A stretch of 9,579 nucleotides of DNA from Defluviitaleaceae bacterium (lineage in GTDB: Bacteria; Bacillota; Clostridia; Lachnospirales; UBA5962), in contig WQZK01000048.1 of assembly GCA_009780765.1 (NCBI GenBank), forward strand, positions 1-9,579, written 5' to 3'. A program made the position numbers and the translations under genes. This document shows, one piece after another, positions 1 through 7,160 of this stretch; positions within the stretch are counted from its first letter, which is position 1; each line of letters starts with the position of its first letter. The notes below the pieces were generated by a model. The model had not been told where the DNA came from and searched no databases. It saw only the letters and a program-made list of their open reading frames with translations.

Positions 1-606
1 CACTTTGATAGAGATCATCACATGGGAATTTTTGAGCTTATAACCATGAAAAACGTTAGAACTGTTATAATTCCGACGATAGAAAACTTAAAAGACGAGT
101 ATTTTCAAACACTTGTAGAGCTTTGTAGGATTCATAATACTGAAATAGTATTTTTCTCGGCTGGTTCGGTTCTTGAAACTAGAGGTGGTATTACATTTGA
201 GGCGTTAAGCCCATTTGCTAATAATCCTCTTGCAAGCGTTAATGAAAATTCGCTTGTGCTGATGCTTCAGTACCAAGAATTTAGAATGTTATTTACGGCT
301 GATGTTGGGCATCCAATGGAAAGGATTTTAATAGAGCAGGGGATAGACCTTTCTGCCCATGTTTTAAAAGCTGGGCATCATGGTTCACGCCATTCTTCTT
401 CTATAGAATTTTTAGAAGCTGTAAATCCGATTATAACTTTTATAAGTGTTGGTAGAAACAACATTTATGGGCATCCAACGCCACAGGCGGTTAATAATAT
501 ACAAAGTGTAGGCTCGGAAATATTTGCAACAATGGACTATGGGGCAGTTACATTAAGGCTTAGAAGAAATGGAAATATACGAATTTTACCAATGATAGGA
601 GATTAG
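1..606 (+). CDS. comEC: ComEC/Rec2-type competence protein, C-terminal metallo-beta-lactamase domain (5' end outside window)
   Basis: The reading frame is open from base 1, so the gene starts upstream. The first codons read HFDRDHHMG, which fits the HxDxDH metal-binding motif of metallo-beta-lactamase folds in its ComEC form. Further on come TADVGHP, AGHHGSRHSSS and ISVGRNNIYGHPTP, the usual second half of this domain (metal ligands D, H and H). In ComEC the domain follows a membrane channel that carries single-stranded DNA into the cell during transformation; it is thought to act outside the membrane, possibly as a nuclease. About 200 codons are visible, all from the soluble domain. The neighbour holA supports comEC, because comEC-holA is a common order in Bacillota. 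A free-standing ComEC-like hydrolase without the membrane part cannot be excluded, because the N-terminus is missing. Confidence 0.8.
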   Translation, partial: HFDRDHHMGIFELITMKNVRTVIIPTIENLKDEYFQTLVELCRIHNTEIVFFSAGSVLETRGGITFEALSPFANNPLASVNENSLVLMLQYQEFRMLFTADVGHPMERILIEQGIDLSAHVLKAGHHGSRHSSSIEFLEAVNPIITFISVGRNNIYGHPTPQAVNNIQSVGSEIFATMDYGAVTLRLRRNGNIRILPMIGD

Positions 607-609
607 TTT

Positions 610-1173
610 ATGATTAAAGAAAATATAAAGGGATATGAATTATTGTTTGAAACCAATGCGGATTGTTTTTCGCCTAAATATATAGATAGAGGAACACTTG
701 CAATGCTATCATTTGTAGATTTTAAGGAAGATGATAAAATTTTAGATTTAGGTTGCGGATATGGAGTTGTTGGAGTACTTGCAGCAAAAGTTACAAATCC
801 TAAAAATGTATTTATGACTGATGTTAAAAATTCTATAGTAGAAATTTCTAAGGCCAATGCAAAGCTTAATAATGTAGCCGATGTTAATATAATTAAAAGC
901 AATGCCTACGAAAGTTTAGATGAAGCGGGGTTTAATGTAATATTAAGCAACCCGCCGTACCACACAGATTTTTCTATAGCTAAAACTTTTATAGAAAAAG
1001 GGTTTAATAGGCTTTTGTTGGGTGGAAAATTTTATATGGTTACAAAAAGGCGGCAGTGGTATAAAAATAAGTTTATATCTATTTTTGGCGGAGTTATTAT
1101 TCACGAAAAAGATGGGTATTACATATTTGAGGCGGAAAAGAGAGATTATAAGTACAGTAATATCAAGAGGTGA
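610..1173 (+). CDS. Class I SAM-dependent methyltransferase, RsmC-like (MTS domain)
   Basis: The 187-residue protein has SAM-binding motif I LDLGCGYG at about residues 45-52, an acidic residue in TDV at about 71 that should contact the ribose of SAM, and NPPYH at 114-118. The NPPY motif is typical of enzymes that methylate exocyclic amino groups of bases in RNA or DNA. Size and the motif context NPPYHTDF resemble the single-domain RsmC/YbxB group, whose Escherichia coli relative makes m2G1207 in 16S rRNA. The substrate here is not shown by the sequence. ATG 610 lies 3 nt after the comEC stop and is preceded by AGGAGAT at 597-603 inside the comEC end, so translation is probably coupled. The stop overlaps the ribosome site of holA. 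An RNA or DNA N-methyltransferase is quite sure; the exact target is inferred. Confidence 0.8.
   Translation: MIKENIKGYELLFETNADCFSPKYIDRGTLAMLSFVDFKEDDKILDLGCGYGVVGVLAAKVTNPKNVFMTDVKNSIVEISKANAKLNNVADVNIIKSNAYESLDEAGFNVILSNPPYHTDFSIAKTFIEKGFNRLLLGGKFYMVTKRRQWYKNKFISIFGGVIIHEKDGYYIFEAEKRDYKYSNIKR
1165..1173 (+). promoter_or_regulatory. Ribosome binding site that decides the holA start
   Basis: AAGAGGTGA overlaps the stop codon of the methyltransferase gene. A GTG at 1170 would lie inside this Shine-Dalgarno sequence, so it is unlikely to be the start. TTG at 1179 lies 5 nt downstream at normal spacing and gives a protein beginning MKTLNAHIKS, as expected for HolA. Confidence 0.65.
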
Positions 1174-1178
1174 TTAGC

Positions 1179-2171
1179 TTGAAAACTTTAAACGCACATA
1201 TTAAATCTAATAATTTTACAAATCTTTATTTGCTACATGGCGAAGAAGATTATTTAAAGAAATTTTACGAAAATAAATTTAAAGAGAAAATTTTGTCAGA
1301 ATCTATGGAAATGATGAATTTTGATTTTTATGAAGGTAAGAGTGCAAATCCTGAAGCTATAAATGATGCTTTACAAACAGTGCCGTTTATGAGCGAAAAA
1401 AGGCTTGCAATCGTTAAAAATAGCGGACTTTTTGCAACTGGGCGAAAAGATGATAGTGAGAAAATGGCTAAAGTTACAGAAAATATTCCTGATACATCTA
1501 TTTTGATGTTTATAGAAGATAATGTTGATAAGCGAAATTCTTTGTACAAAAAACTTTCAAAAATTGGGGTTGCAGAAGAGCTAAACACACCAAGCGAAGC
1601 GGAGCTTACTGATTGGGTTATAAAGCTCTTTAAACCATCTGAAATTGTAGTTTCAAGGGCGGCTGCAAGCCTTATTGTTAGAACTGTTACTGCTGATATG
1701 CTAAGTATAGAAAAAGAAGTTAAAAAACTTGAAAGCTTTAAGAAAAAAGGCGAGGTTTTAATGCCAGAGGATATTGAAATAATATGCACAAAAAGCCTTG
1801 AAACACGTGTTTTTGATTTAGTTGATGCCGTCGCTTCCAAAAATATTTCATCTGCTCTTATGATGTATAAAAATCTTATAACACTTAAGGAAAGTCCAAT
1901 TATGATACTTGGCCTAATCTATAGGCAGCTGAGGTTAATTTATTTGTGTAGTGAGCTTGCAAAAATGGTTTCACCAGCAGAAATTGCAACAAGCCTTAAT
2001 ATAAAAAGTTTTGTGGTTTCTAACTGTATCAGGCAAAGCAAAAATTTTTCAAAAAAAACTTTGCTAAAAGCTATTGACAATTGCCTAAAAACCGATTTTA
2101 ATATAAAGAGTGGAAAAATTTCGGATGTTGTTGGTGTTGAGGTGCTGCTTATCGGTGCTTCGTCATCTTAA
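1179..2171 (+). CDS. holA: DNA polymerase III delta subunit
   Basis: The 330-residue product has the usual HolA length. Its N-terminus, NFTNLYLLHGEEDYLKK, carries the degenerate Walker A-like GEEDYL motif of the delta subunit. Delta is part of the clamp loader: it opens the beta sliding clamp and loads it on primed DNA at the replication fork. The helical middle (about 150-210) and a C-terminal collar-like region with LGLIYRQLRLIY fit the AAA+ plus collar plan of the family. TTG 1179 is chosen over GTG 1170 because the ribosome site AAGAGGTGA ends just before it. The gene follows the methyltransferase without a gap, and its TAA shares its last A with an unused downstream ATG. It is probably co-transcribed with comEC, the methyltransferase and the small gene after it. 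Confidence 0.92.
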   Translation: MKTLNAHIKSNNFTNLYLLHGEEDYLKKFYENKFKEKILSESMEMMNFDFYEGKSANPEAINDALQTVPFMSEKRLAIVKNSGLFATGRKDDSEKMAKVTENIPDTSILMFIEDNVDKRNSLYKKLSKIGVAEELNTPSEAELTDWVIKLFKPSEIVVSRAAASLIVRTVTADMLSIEKEVKKLESFKKKGEVLMPEDIEIICTKSLETRVFDLVDAVASKNISSALMMYKNLITLKESPIMILGLIYRQLRLIYLCSELAKMVSPAEIATSLNIKSFVVSNCIRQSKNFSKKTLLKAIDNCLKTDFNIKSGKISDVVGVEVLLIGASSS

Positions 2172-2186
2172 TGGGGGTAAATAAAA

Positions 2187-2303
2187 ATGAAAAAAACAGG
2201 TTACGAACGAAAAAGAGAAAGAAAAAGAAGAATTGTACAAATAGTTGCAATTGCTATAGCAGTTGTAATGATTCTTGGCATAATCTTGCCATTTGTTTTA
2301 TAA
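2187..2303 (+). CDS. Small single-pass membrane protein, 38 residues, unknown function
   Basis: The product starts MKKTGYERKRERKRRIVQ and ends in a hydrophobic stretch of about 22 residues (IVQIVAIAIAVVMILGIIL), then PFVL. The strongly basic N-terminus and single C-terminal helix predict a cytosolic tail and one membrane anchor. A GGGGGT ribosome site lies 8 nt before the ATG, and an intrinsic terminator follows 26 nt after the stop, so the reading frame fits neatly as the last gene of the holA operon. Basic tail plus one helix recalls tiny Bacillota membrane proteins such as DUF4044 members or the stressosome anchor Prli42, but I cannot show homology by eye. A longer frame starting at 2171 has no hydrophobic helix and runs through the terminator, so I prefer this one. 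Confidence 0.7.
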   Translation: MKKTGYERKRERKRRIVQIVAIAIAVVMILGIILPFVL

Positions 2304-2329
2304 AATCCTTTAAAATGCGTTTAAAAAAC

Positions 2330-2360
2330 GGCACAGTACAAGTAACTGTGCCATTTTTTT
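2330..2360 (+). terminator. Intrinsic terminator of the comEC-holA operon
   Basis: GGCACAGT (2330-2337) and ACTGTGCC (2345-2352) form a perfect 8-bp stem with a 7-nt loop, followed by one A and seven T residues. An A-run before the stem can pair with the T-run. Confidence 0.92.
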
Positions 2361-2400
2361 GTATTTTTTAAACTTTTATAAAAAAATTTTGAAAAAACTA

Positions 2401-2429
2401 TTGCCAAAATTAGGTAAATGATTTATAAT
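2401..2429 (+). promoter_or_regulatory. Probable sigma-A promoter of spo0A
   Basis: TTGCCA (2401-2406) and a perfect TATAAT (2424-2429) are 17 nt apart, giving a leader of about 50 nt before the spo0A start. In Bacillus subtilis spo0A also has a sigma-H promoter; no convincing sigma-H site or 0A box is visible here. Confidence 0.65.
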
Positions 2430-2486
2430 AATTACAAATGGTAATAAATGTTAATTTAAAACCAAATTTTAAGGAGGAAACACCAG

Positions 2487-3281
2487 ATGAAAACTGTTAC
2501 AAAAATTTTAATTGCAGACGATAACAAAGAATTTTGTGATATTATGAAAGATTATTTTGAAAATTTCGACGACATAGAGGTTGTTGGCTTGGCACACGAT
2601 GGAAACGAGGCACTTGAAAAAATAAAAAGCTTAAAACCCGATGTTGCTTTAATAGATGGTATAATGCCAAATCTCGATGGTCTTGGAGTTTTAGAAGCCC
2701 TTGATAGACCAAACAATCCAAACACCCCAATTTGTATAATACTTTCTGCAATGAGCCAAGAAAAAATTATACAAAGAGCGGTAGACCTTGGAGCAGAATA
2801 TTATCTCGTTAAGCCATTTGATATGGAGCTTATTTTGAAGAGGATTAGGCAGCTTATGTCGCAAGCTGTTACTCCTAAGGGCGTTATAAATTCTGTAATT
2901 TCAAAAAATCCTGCACAAAACACAACAACAAGCCTAGAAATGAAAATTACTGCCATTTTACATGAAATAGGTGTGCCAGCACATATCAGAGGTTACCACT
3001 ATATGAGAGAATCTATAATTACGGCCGTGAATGAGCCAGAAGTTTTAAATTATATAACGAAAGAACTGTATCCAACAATTGCAAAAAAATGCAATACAAC
3101 ATCTTCAAGGGTAGAGCGTGCAATAAGGCATGCAATAGAAGTTGCATGGACTCGTGGCAGAGTTGATTCTATTGATAGCCTTTTTGGATACACAATAAAT
3201 AACCATAAAGGAAAGCCAACAAATAGTGAATTTATAGCTCTTATTTCAGACAGGTTAAGGCTTGAAATGAAAGCGATGTAA
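2487..3281 (+). CDS. spo0A: Sporulation master regulator Spo0A
   Basis: This 264-residue response regulator controls entry into sporulation and, in many Clostridia, solventogenesis and stationary-phase genes. The receiver domain (about 1-125) has the acidic pair D11/D12, the phosphate-accepting D57 in LIDGIMPNLDG, S87 at the switch threonine/serine position and K109 in LVKPFDM. After a linker, the Spo0A-specific DNA-binding domain (about 150-264) includes TSSRVERAIRHAIEVAW, the recognition-helix region that binds 0A boxes and is nearly invariant in the family. All catalytic residues are present, so it should be active. AAGGAGG at 2471-2477 lies 9 nt before ATG. The gene is monocistronic, with its own promoter and terminator. 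No spoIVB lies directly upstream, unlike the arrangement in Bacillus and many Clostridia. Confidence 0.97.
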   Translation: MKTVTKILIADDNKEFCDIMKDYFENFDDIEVVGLAHDGNEALEKIKSLKPDVALIDGIMPNLDGLGVLEALDRPNNPNTPICIILSAMSQEKIIQRAVDLGAEYYLVKPFDMELILKRIRQLMSQAVTPKGVINSVISKNPAQNTTTSLEMKITAILHEIGVPAHIRGYHYMRESIITAVNEPEVLNYITKELYPTIAKKCNTTSSRVERAIRHAIEVAWTRGRVDSIDSLFGYTINNHKGKPTNSEFIALISDRLRLEMKAM

Positions 3282-3288
3282 ATATAGC

Positions 3289-3321
3289 AAAAAGACTGTA
3301 AGCAAAACCTACAGTCTTTTT
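3289..3321. terminator. Bidirectional terminator between spo0A and hydA
   Basis: GACTGTA (3294-3300) and TACAGTC (3310-3316) form a 7-bp stem with a 9-nt loop, extended by AAAAA on the left and TTTTT on the right. On the + strand it ends spo0A; on the - strand the same A-run becomes the U-tract that ends the hydrogenase operon 6 nt after the hydA stop. Confidence 0.88.
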
Positions 3322-3327
3322 TATTAT

Positions 3328-5073
3328 TTAAAATCTTTCTTTTTTTGTATAATGCGTATGCAGTATATCATGTGCTTTGCCTTTGCCCGGCTCGCCTAAA
3401 TAATCTGCATAAACTTGTTTAACAATAGGGCTTTCATGAGAAAGTCTAAGCTTTTTAACTTTATCTTGATTGTTAAGAACAGATGCACGAAGGCCAGGAA
3501 CATCAACCATCGCTCTAGTTCTTGCCGTTTGAATTGGTTGGCCGCCGCCATTTACACAGCCACCTAAGCAACCCATAATTTCGATAAAGTGATAATCTCT
3601 CTTGCCTGCCTTAATATCTTCTAAAACTTGTGAAGCATTTGCAAGACCAGCAACAACCGCAACTTTAACTTCATGATCGCCAACTTTATAAGTTGCTTCT
3701 TTAATGCCTTTTATACCACGAATTTCTTCAAATTCAAGCTTTTCAAGAGGCTTTCCACTAATCCATTCAGAAGCCGTTCTAAGTGCCGCTTCCATAACGC
3801 CGCCAGATCTACCGAAGATATCGCCAGCACCAGAGCTTTCGCCAAAAGGATTATCAAAAGATTCTTCAGGAAGATTAACAAAGTCAATTCCTGCACGCTT
3901 AATCATTCTTGCAAACTCACGAGTTGTTATAGAAACATCACAGTCGAAAATGCCTTCAACAGCATTGCCTTCTGTACGGGCAACTTCGTATTTCTTAGCT
4001 GTACATGGCATTACTGTAACCATGTAGATATCTTTCGGGTCGATCCCTTTCTGCTTTGCGTAATACGTTTTAATTAATGCACCAAGCATTTGTTGAGGCG
4101 ATTTGCAGCTAGAAAGGTTTGGTATAAATTCTGGATAAAATCTCTCGCAATATTCAACCCAACCAGGAGAGCAAGATGTTATAAGCGGCAATGTTCCGCC
4201 AGCCGTAAATCTTTCGATAAATTCGCTTGCTTCTTCCATAATTGTAAAGTCTGCCGCAACATCTGTATCAAAAATATGCTTAAATCCTATACGTCTAAGA
4301 GCTGCCGCCATTTTGCCTTGCACATTTGTGCCAATAGGCATGCCAAACTCTTCACCAAGAGCTGTTCTAATAGATGGAGCAGTTTGCACAACAACGTGCT
4401 TGGTAGGGTTGTGAAGAGCAGCCCAAACTTTGTCTGTTTCGTCTTTTTCATAAATTGCACCAACAGGGCAAACATTAATACATTGACCGCAACCTATACA
4501 TTCAACTTCACCAAGCCCTGCACCAAATGCACAGCCGATATGGGTTTTAAATCCACGTTCGTTAGCACCAATTACAGAAACAGCCTGATTTTTAGAGCAA
4601 ACCGCAACACAACGGCGGCAAACGATACAACGGCTATTATCACGAACCATGTGTTTAGCCGACTCGTCGTAAATTTCTTCAAAATTATGGCCCGCAAAAA
4701 CTGTTTCGTTCTCTATGCCGTAATCTTTACATAACTCCTGAAGTTCGCACTCGCCAGATCTAACACAAGATAAACAACGGCGGTTATGTGTTGAAAGCAC
4801 TAGCTCTAAGTTAGTTTTTCTTGATTTTAAAACACGTTCTGAGTTTATAGAAATTTCCATCCCCTCGGCAACAGGGTAAACACAAGAAGCCGCAAGGTTT
4901 TTCACGCCTTTAATTTCAACAACGCAGATACGGCAAGCACCAATTGCATTTATATCTTTTAAATAACAAAGCGTTGGAATTTTTAGGTTTAGGCTACTAG
5001 CCGCCTCTAAAATCGTAGTGCCCGCAGGAACCTGAACATCCATATTATTAATTTTTAAATTTACCATACTCAT
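3328..5073 (-). CDS. hydA: [FeFe]-hydrogenase catalytic subunit HydA of a HydABC-type complex
   Basis: The 581-residue protein carries the H-cluster, where protons are reduced to H2 or H2 is oxidised. From the N-terminus it shows a [2Fe-2S] domain (C36, C47, C50, C64), a His-Cys [4Fe-4S] site (H96, C100, C103, C109), and two ferredoxin-like [4Fe-4S] sites (CIVCRRCVAVC at 149-159 and CIGCGQCINVC at 192-202). The H-cluster motifs follow: L1 TSCSPGW (299-305), L2 MPCTAKKYE (355-363) and L3 MGCLGGCVNGGGQP (499-512), with all four ligand cysteines (301, 357, 501, 505). The small-subunit region closes the protein. The family places it in the group A3, multisubunit NAD(P)-linked hydrogenases. It lacks the extra C-terminal [2Fe-2S] domain of the longer Thermotoga HydA. 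It lies last in the operon after hydC and hydB. An AAAAGGAGG ribosome site (5086-5094) lies 12 nt before the ATG, slightly far. No hydE, hydF or hydG maturation gene is in the window. Confidence 0.96.
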   Translation of the reverse strand: MSMVNLKINNMDVQVPAGTTILEAASSLNLKIPTLCYLKDINAIGACRICVVEIKGVKNLAASCVYPVAEGMEISINSERVLKSRKTNLELVLSTHNRRCLSCVRSGECELQELCKDYGIENETVFAGHNFEEIYDESAKHMVRDNSRCIVCRRCVAVCSKNQAVSVIGANERGFKTHIGCAFGAGLGEVECIGCGQCINVCPVGAIYEKDETDKVWAALHNPTKHVVVQTAPSIRTALGEEFGMPIGTNVQGKMAAALRRIGFKHIFDTDVAADFTIMEEASEFIERFTAGGTLPLITSCSPGWVEYCERFYPEFIPNLSSCKSPQQMLGALIKTYYAKQKGIDPKDIYMVTVMPCTAKKYEVARTEGNAVEGIFDCDVSITTREFARMIKRAGIDFVNLPEESFDNPFGESSGAGDIFGRSGGVMEAALRTASEWISGKPLEKLEFEEIRGIKGIKEATYKVGDHEVKVAVVAGLANASQVLEDIKAGKRDYHFIEIMGCLGGCVNGGGQPIQTARTRAMVDVPGLRASVLNNQDKVKKLRLSHESPIVKQVYADYLGEPGKGKAHDILHTHYTKKERF

Positions 5074-5094
5074 TTACTTTCCAGTCCTCCTTTT

Positions 5095-5268
5095 ATGACC
5101 TGATCTAAAATCCATTTCTACTAAACTCAGTAGTTTTGCCGTGCAAAACCCGCTTGCAGCGGTCGGACTTCTTTCCGATACGTTCAATACGATTCATCAC
5201 ATTGCACTAAAGCTCTATTATGAATCTATTTCGTTAAAGTAGAAACTAGGCTTTTAGATAGAGGTCAT
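5095..5268 (-). other. Structured intergenic element between hydB and hydA: chain of hairpins inside a long-range stem
   Basis: The 197-nt gap between hydB and hydA holds a dense set of inverted repeats (+ strand coordinates). The ends pair with each other: ATGACCT (5095-5101) with AGGTCAT (5262-5268), ATCTAAAA (5103-5110) with TTTTAGAT (5252-5259), and TTTCTACT (5115-5122) with AGTAGAAA (5238-5245). Inside lie GTTTTGC/GCAAAAC (5133-5149, 3-nt loop), CCGCT/AGCGG (5150-5162, 3-nt loop), TCGGA/TCCGA (5163-5178, 6-nt loop) and GATTCAT/ATGAATC (5191-5226). The first three are immediately adjacent. This plan fits a multibranched RNA in the hyd transcript, or a MITE-like insertion with imperfect terminal inverted repeats. 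I see no clear target-site duplication and no coding frame. It ends right beside the hydA ribosome site, so it could affect hydA translation or mRNA stability. I do not recognise a named RNA family. Confidence 0.65.
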
Positions 5269-5270
5269 CA

Positions 5271-7145
5271 TTACTGTTTTATTATTGCCTTAAACGGACA
5301 TTTATCTATACATGCACCACATTTAATACATTTATCTTGTTCGATAACGTGAATTTCTTTAGTTTCGCCTATGATACAATCAACAGGGCAAACACGCTTA
5401 CATAAAGTGCAACCCTTACATTTTTCAGGCACAACAACGATAGATAAAAGCTTTTCACAAACTGCCGCTGGGCATTTTTTATCTAAAATATGAGCTTTAT
5501 ACTCATCTTCAAAATACATAAGCGTTGATAATACTGGGTTTGGAGCAGTTTGTCCAAGTCCACATAAAGAATTTTCTTTGATAAATGCAGATAATTCTTT
5601 CATTTTCTCAATATCTTCTAAACAGCCTTTGCCTTCTGAAATACGCTCAAGCATTTCGTAAAGCCTTTGCGTTCCAACACGGCAAGGTGTACATTTTCCG
5701 CAGCTTTCTTCAACTGTAAACTCAAGGAAGAACTTAGCGATGTCAACCATACAGTTATCTTCGTCCATAACGATAAGACCGCCAGAACCCATCATCGAGC
5801 CGATTTCTAAAAGATTATCATAGTCAATTTTTGTATCAATTAAAGACATTGGGATACATCCACCAGAAGGGCCGCCAGTTTGTGCTGCTTTAAACTGCTT
5901 GCCATCAGGGATACCTCCGCCAATTTCTTCTATAATTTCACGAAGCGTGATGCCCATAGGAACCTCAACAAGCCCGATATTTTTAATTTTGCCGCCAAGT
6001 GCAAAAACTTTTGTACCTGCTGATTTTTCAGTTCCAAAGCTCTTGAACCATTCTCCGCCTTTTAAAATAATTTGCGGGATGTTTGCATAAGTTTCAACGT
6101 TATTTAAAACAGTTGGTTTGCCAAATAATCCTTTAACAGCAGGGAATGGCGGGCGTGGGCGAGGCTCGCCTCTAAACCCTTCTATAGATGCGATAAGTGC
6201 AGTTTCTTCACCACAAACAAATGCACCAGCACCAAGTCTTAATTCAACATCAAAATCGAATCCTGTGCCGAAGATATTTGTACCAAGAACGCCGTATTCA
6301 CGAGCTTGGTTTATAGCGATTATAAGCCTGTCAATCGCAATTGGATACTCTGCTCTAACATAGATAAAGCCACGGTTAGCACCAATTGCATAGCCAGCTA
6401 TTGCCATAGCTTCTAGAACCGAATGTGGATCCCCCTCTAAAATAGAACGGTCCATAAATGCACCTGGGTCTCCCTCGTCGGCGTTACAAGCGATGTATTT
6501 TTGGTCAGATTCAACCATAGCTGCAAAGCCCCATTTAATACCCGTTGGGAAGCCGCCACCTCCACGGCCACGAATGCCAGAATCTTTAATGATTTGAATA
6601 ACATCTGGAGGTTTTAACTCAGTTAAAACTTTACCAAGAGCTGCATAACCTTCGTAAGCTATGTATTCTTCAATGTTTTCAGGGTCTATAACACCGCAAT
6701 TTCTTAGAGAAACACGCATTTGTTTTTTGTAGAACCCAGTTTCTGAAAGGCTTGTAATTTCGTCACCTTTAACTGTTTCTTCGTAGAGTAACTCTTTAAC
6801 AGGATTGCCACCAACTAAATGACCTTCAACAATTTTACCAACGCACTCAGGAGTTACCATAGAGTAGAAAGACTCTTCAGGGTAAACAATTACGATTGGC
6901 CCAAGTGCACAAAGCCCAAAACAGCCTGTTTTAATTATCTGAACTTTTTCATCTTTGCCATGCTTTTTAAGTTCTTCATGCATAGCATCAACAATTTTTT
7001 GACAACCAGAAGAAATACAACCAGTTCCGCCGCACACCAAAACATGACGCTCGTATGTATTGGTAGAATCTTGTCCGCCGCCTCTAACAGCCATCATAGG
7101 GTGCATACGCTCATATATAGCTTTTAATTCTTGTAAACTTTTCAT
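5271..7145 (-). CDS. hydB: NAD(H)-binding, NuoF-like subunit HydB of the [FeFe]-hydrogenase complex
   Basis: The 624-residue flavoprotein subunit exchanges electrons with NAD(H) and passes them to HydA. The N-terminal 110 residues form a thioredoxin-like [2Fe-2S] domain (CGGTGC at 38-43 and TGCFGLC at 73-79). The NuoF core follows, with the glycine-rich FMN/NADH region RGRGGGGFPTG (192-202), NADEGDPGAF and the SLBB region. The N3-type [4Fe-4S] site has C482, C485, C488 and C528. A C-terminal 2x[4Fe-4S] ferredoxin domain has C576/579/582/586 and C606/609/612/616. This domain order is that of HydB in bifurcating hydrogenases (HndC in Desulfovibrio); in formate dehydrogenase-linked relatives it can differ. 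Its stop is followed by the structured 197-nt gap. ATG 7145 has an excellent GGAGGTGAT ribosome site (complement of 7149-7157), and the gene begins 15 nt after hydC. Confidence 0.95.
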   Translation of the reverse strand: MKSLQELKAIYERMHPMMAVRGGGQDSTNTYERHVLVCGGTGCISSGCQKIVDAMHEELKKHGKDEKVQIIKTGCFGLCALGPIVIVYPEESFYSMVTPECVGKIVEGHLVGGNPVKELLYEETVKGDEITSLSETGFYKKQMRVSLRNCGVIDPENIEEYIAYEGYAALGKVLTELKPPDVIQIIKDSGIRGRGGGGFPTGIKWGFAAMVESDQKYIACNADEGDPGAFMDRSILEGDPHSVLEAMAIAGYAIGANRGFIYVRAEYPIAIDRLIIAINQAREYGVLGTNIFGTGFDFDVELRLGAGAFVCGEETALIASIEGFRGEPRPRPPFPAVKGLFGKPTVLNNVETYANIPQIILKGGEWFKSFGTEKSAGTKVFALGGKIKNIGLVEVPMGITLREIIEEIGGGIPDGKQFKAAQTGGPSGGCIPMSLIDTKIDYDNLLEIGSMMGSGGLIVMDEDNCMVDIAKFFLEFTVEESCGKCTPCRVGTQRLYEMLERISEGKGCLEDIEKMKELSAFIKENSLCGLGQTAPNPVLSTLMYFEDEYKAHILDKKCPAAVCEKLLSIVVVPEKCKGCTLCKRVCPVDCIIGETKEIHVIEQDKCIKCGACIDKCPFKAIIKQ

Positions 7146-7160
7146 AAAATCACCTCCAAA

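Noticed and set aside
603..902. Antisense hydrophobic frame over the methyltransferase gene
   Set aside because: Mirrors AT-rich coding sequence of a well-supported gene; no ribosome site.
1328..1840. 170-codon frame antisense to holA
   Set aside because: Serine/phenylalanine-rich shadow of the lysine- and glutamate-rich holA sequence; no start signal.
2171..2371. 66-codon + strand frame beginning at the ATG that overlaps the holA stop
   Set aside because: It runs through the intrinsic terminator, is low-complexity Lys/Asn/Cys-rich, and overlaps the better 38-codon frame at 2187, which has a ribosome site and a membrane helix.
3414..3426. TTGTTTAACAA in the 3' part of hydA as a second Rex site
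   Set aside because: The half-sites lack the 4-nt spacing of a Rex box and the match lies deep inside coding sequence.
4090..4734. Long open frame antisense to hydA (also 3673-4077 and 3704-4027)
   Set aside because: These lie wholly inside hydA, have no ribosome site or recognisable domain, and their cysteine-rich composition mirrors hydA codons.
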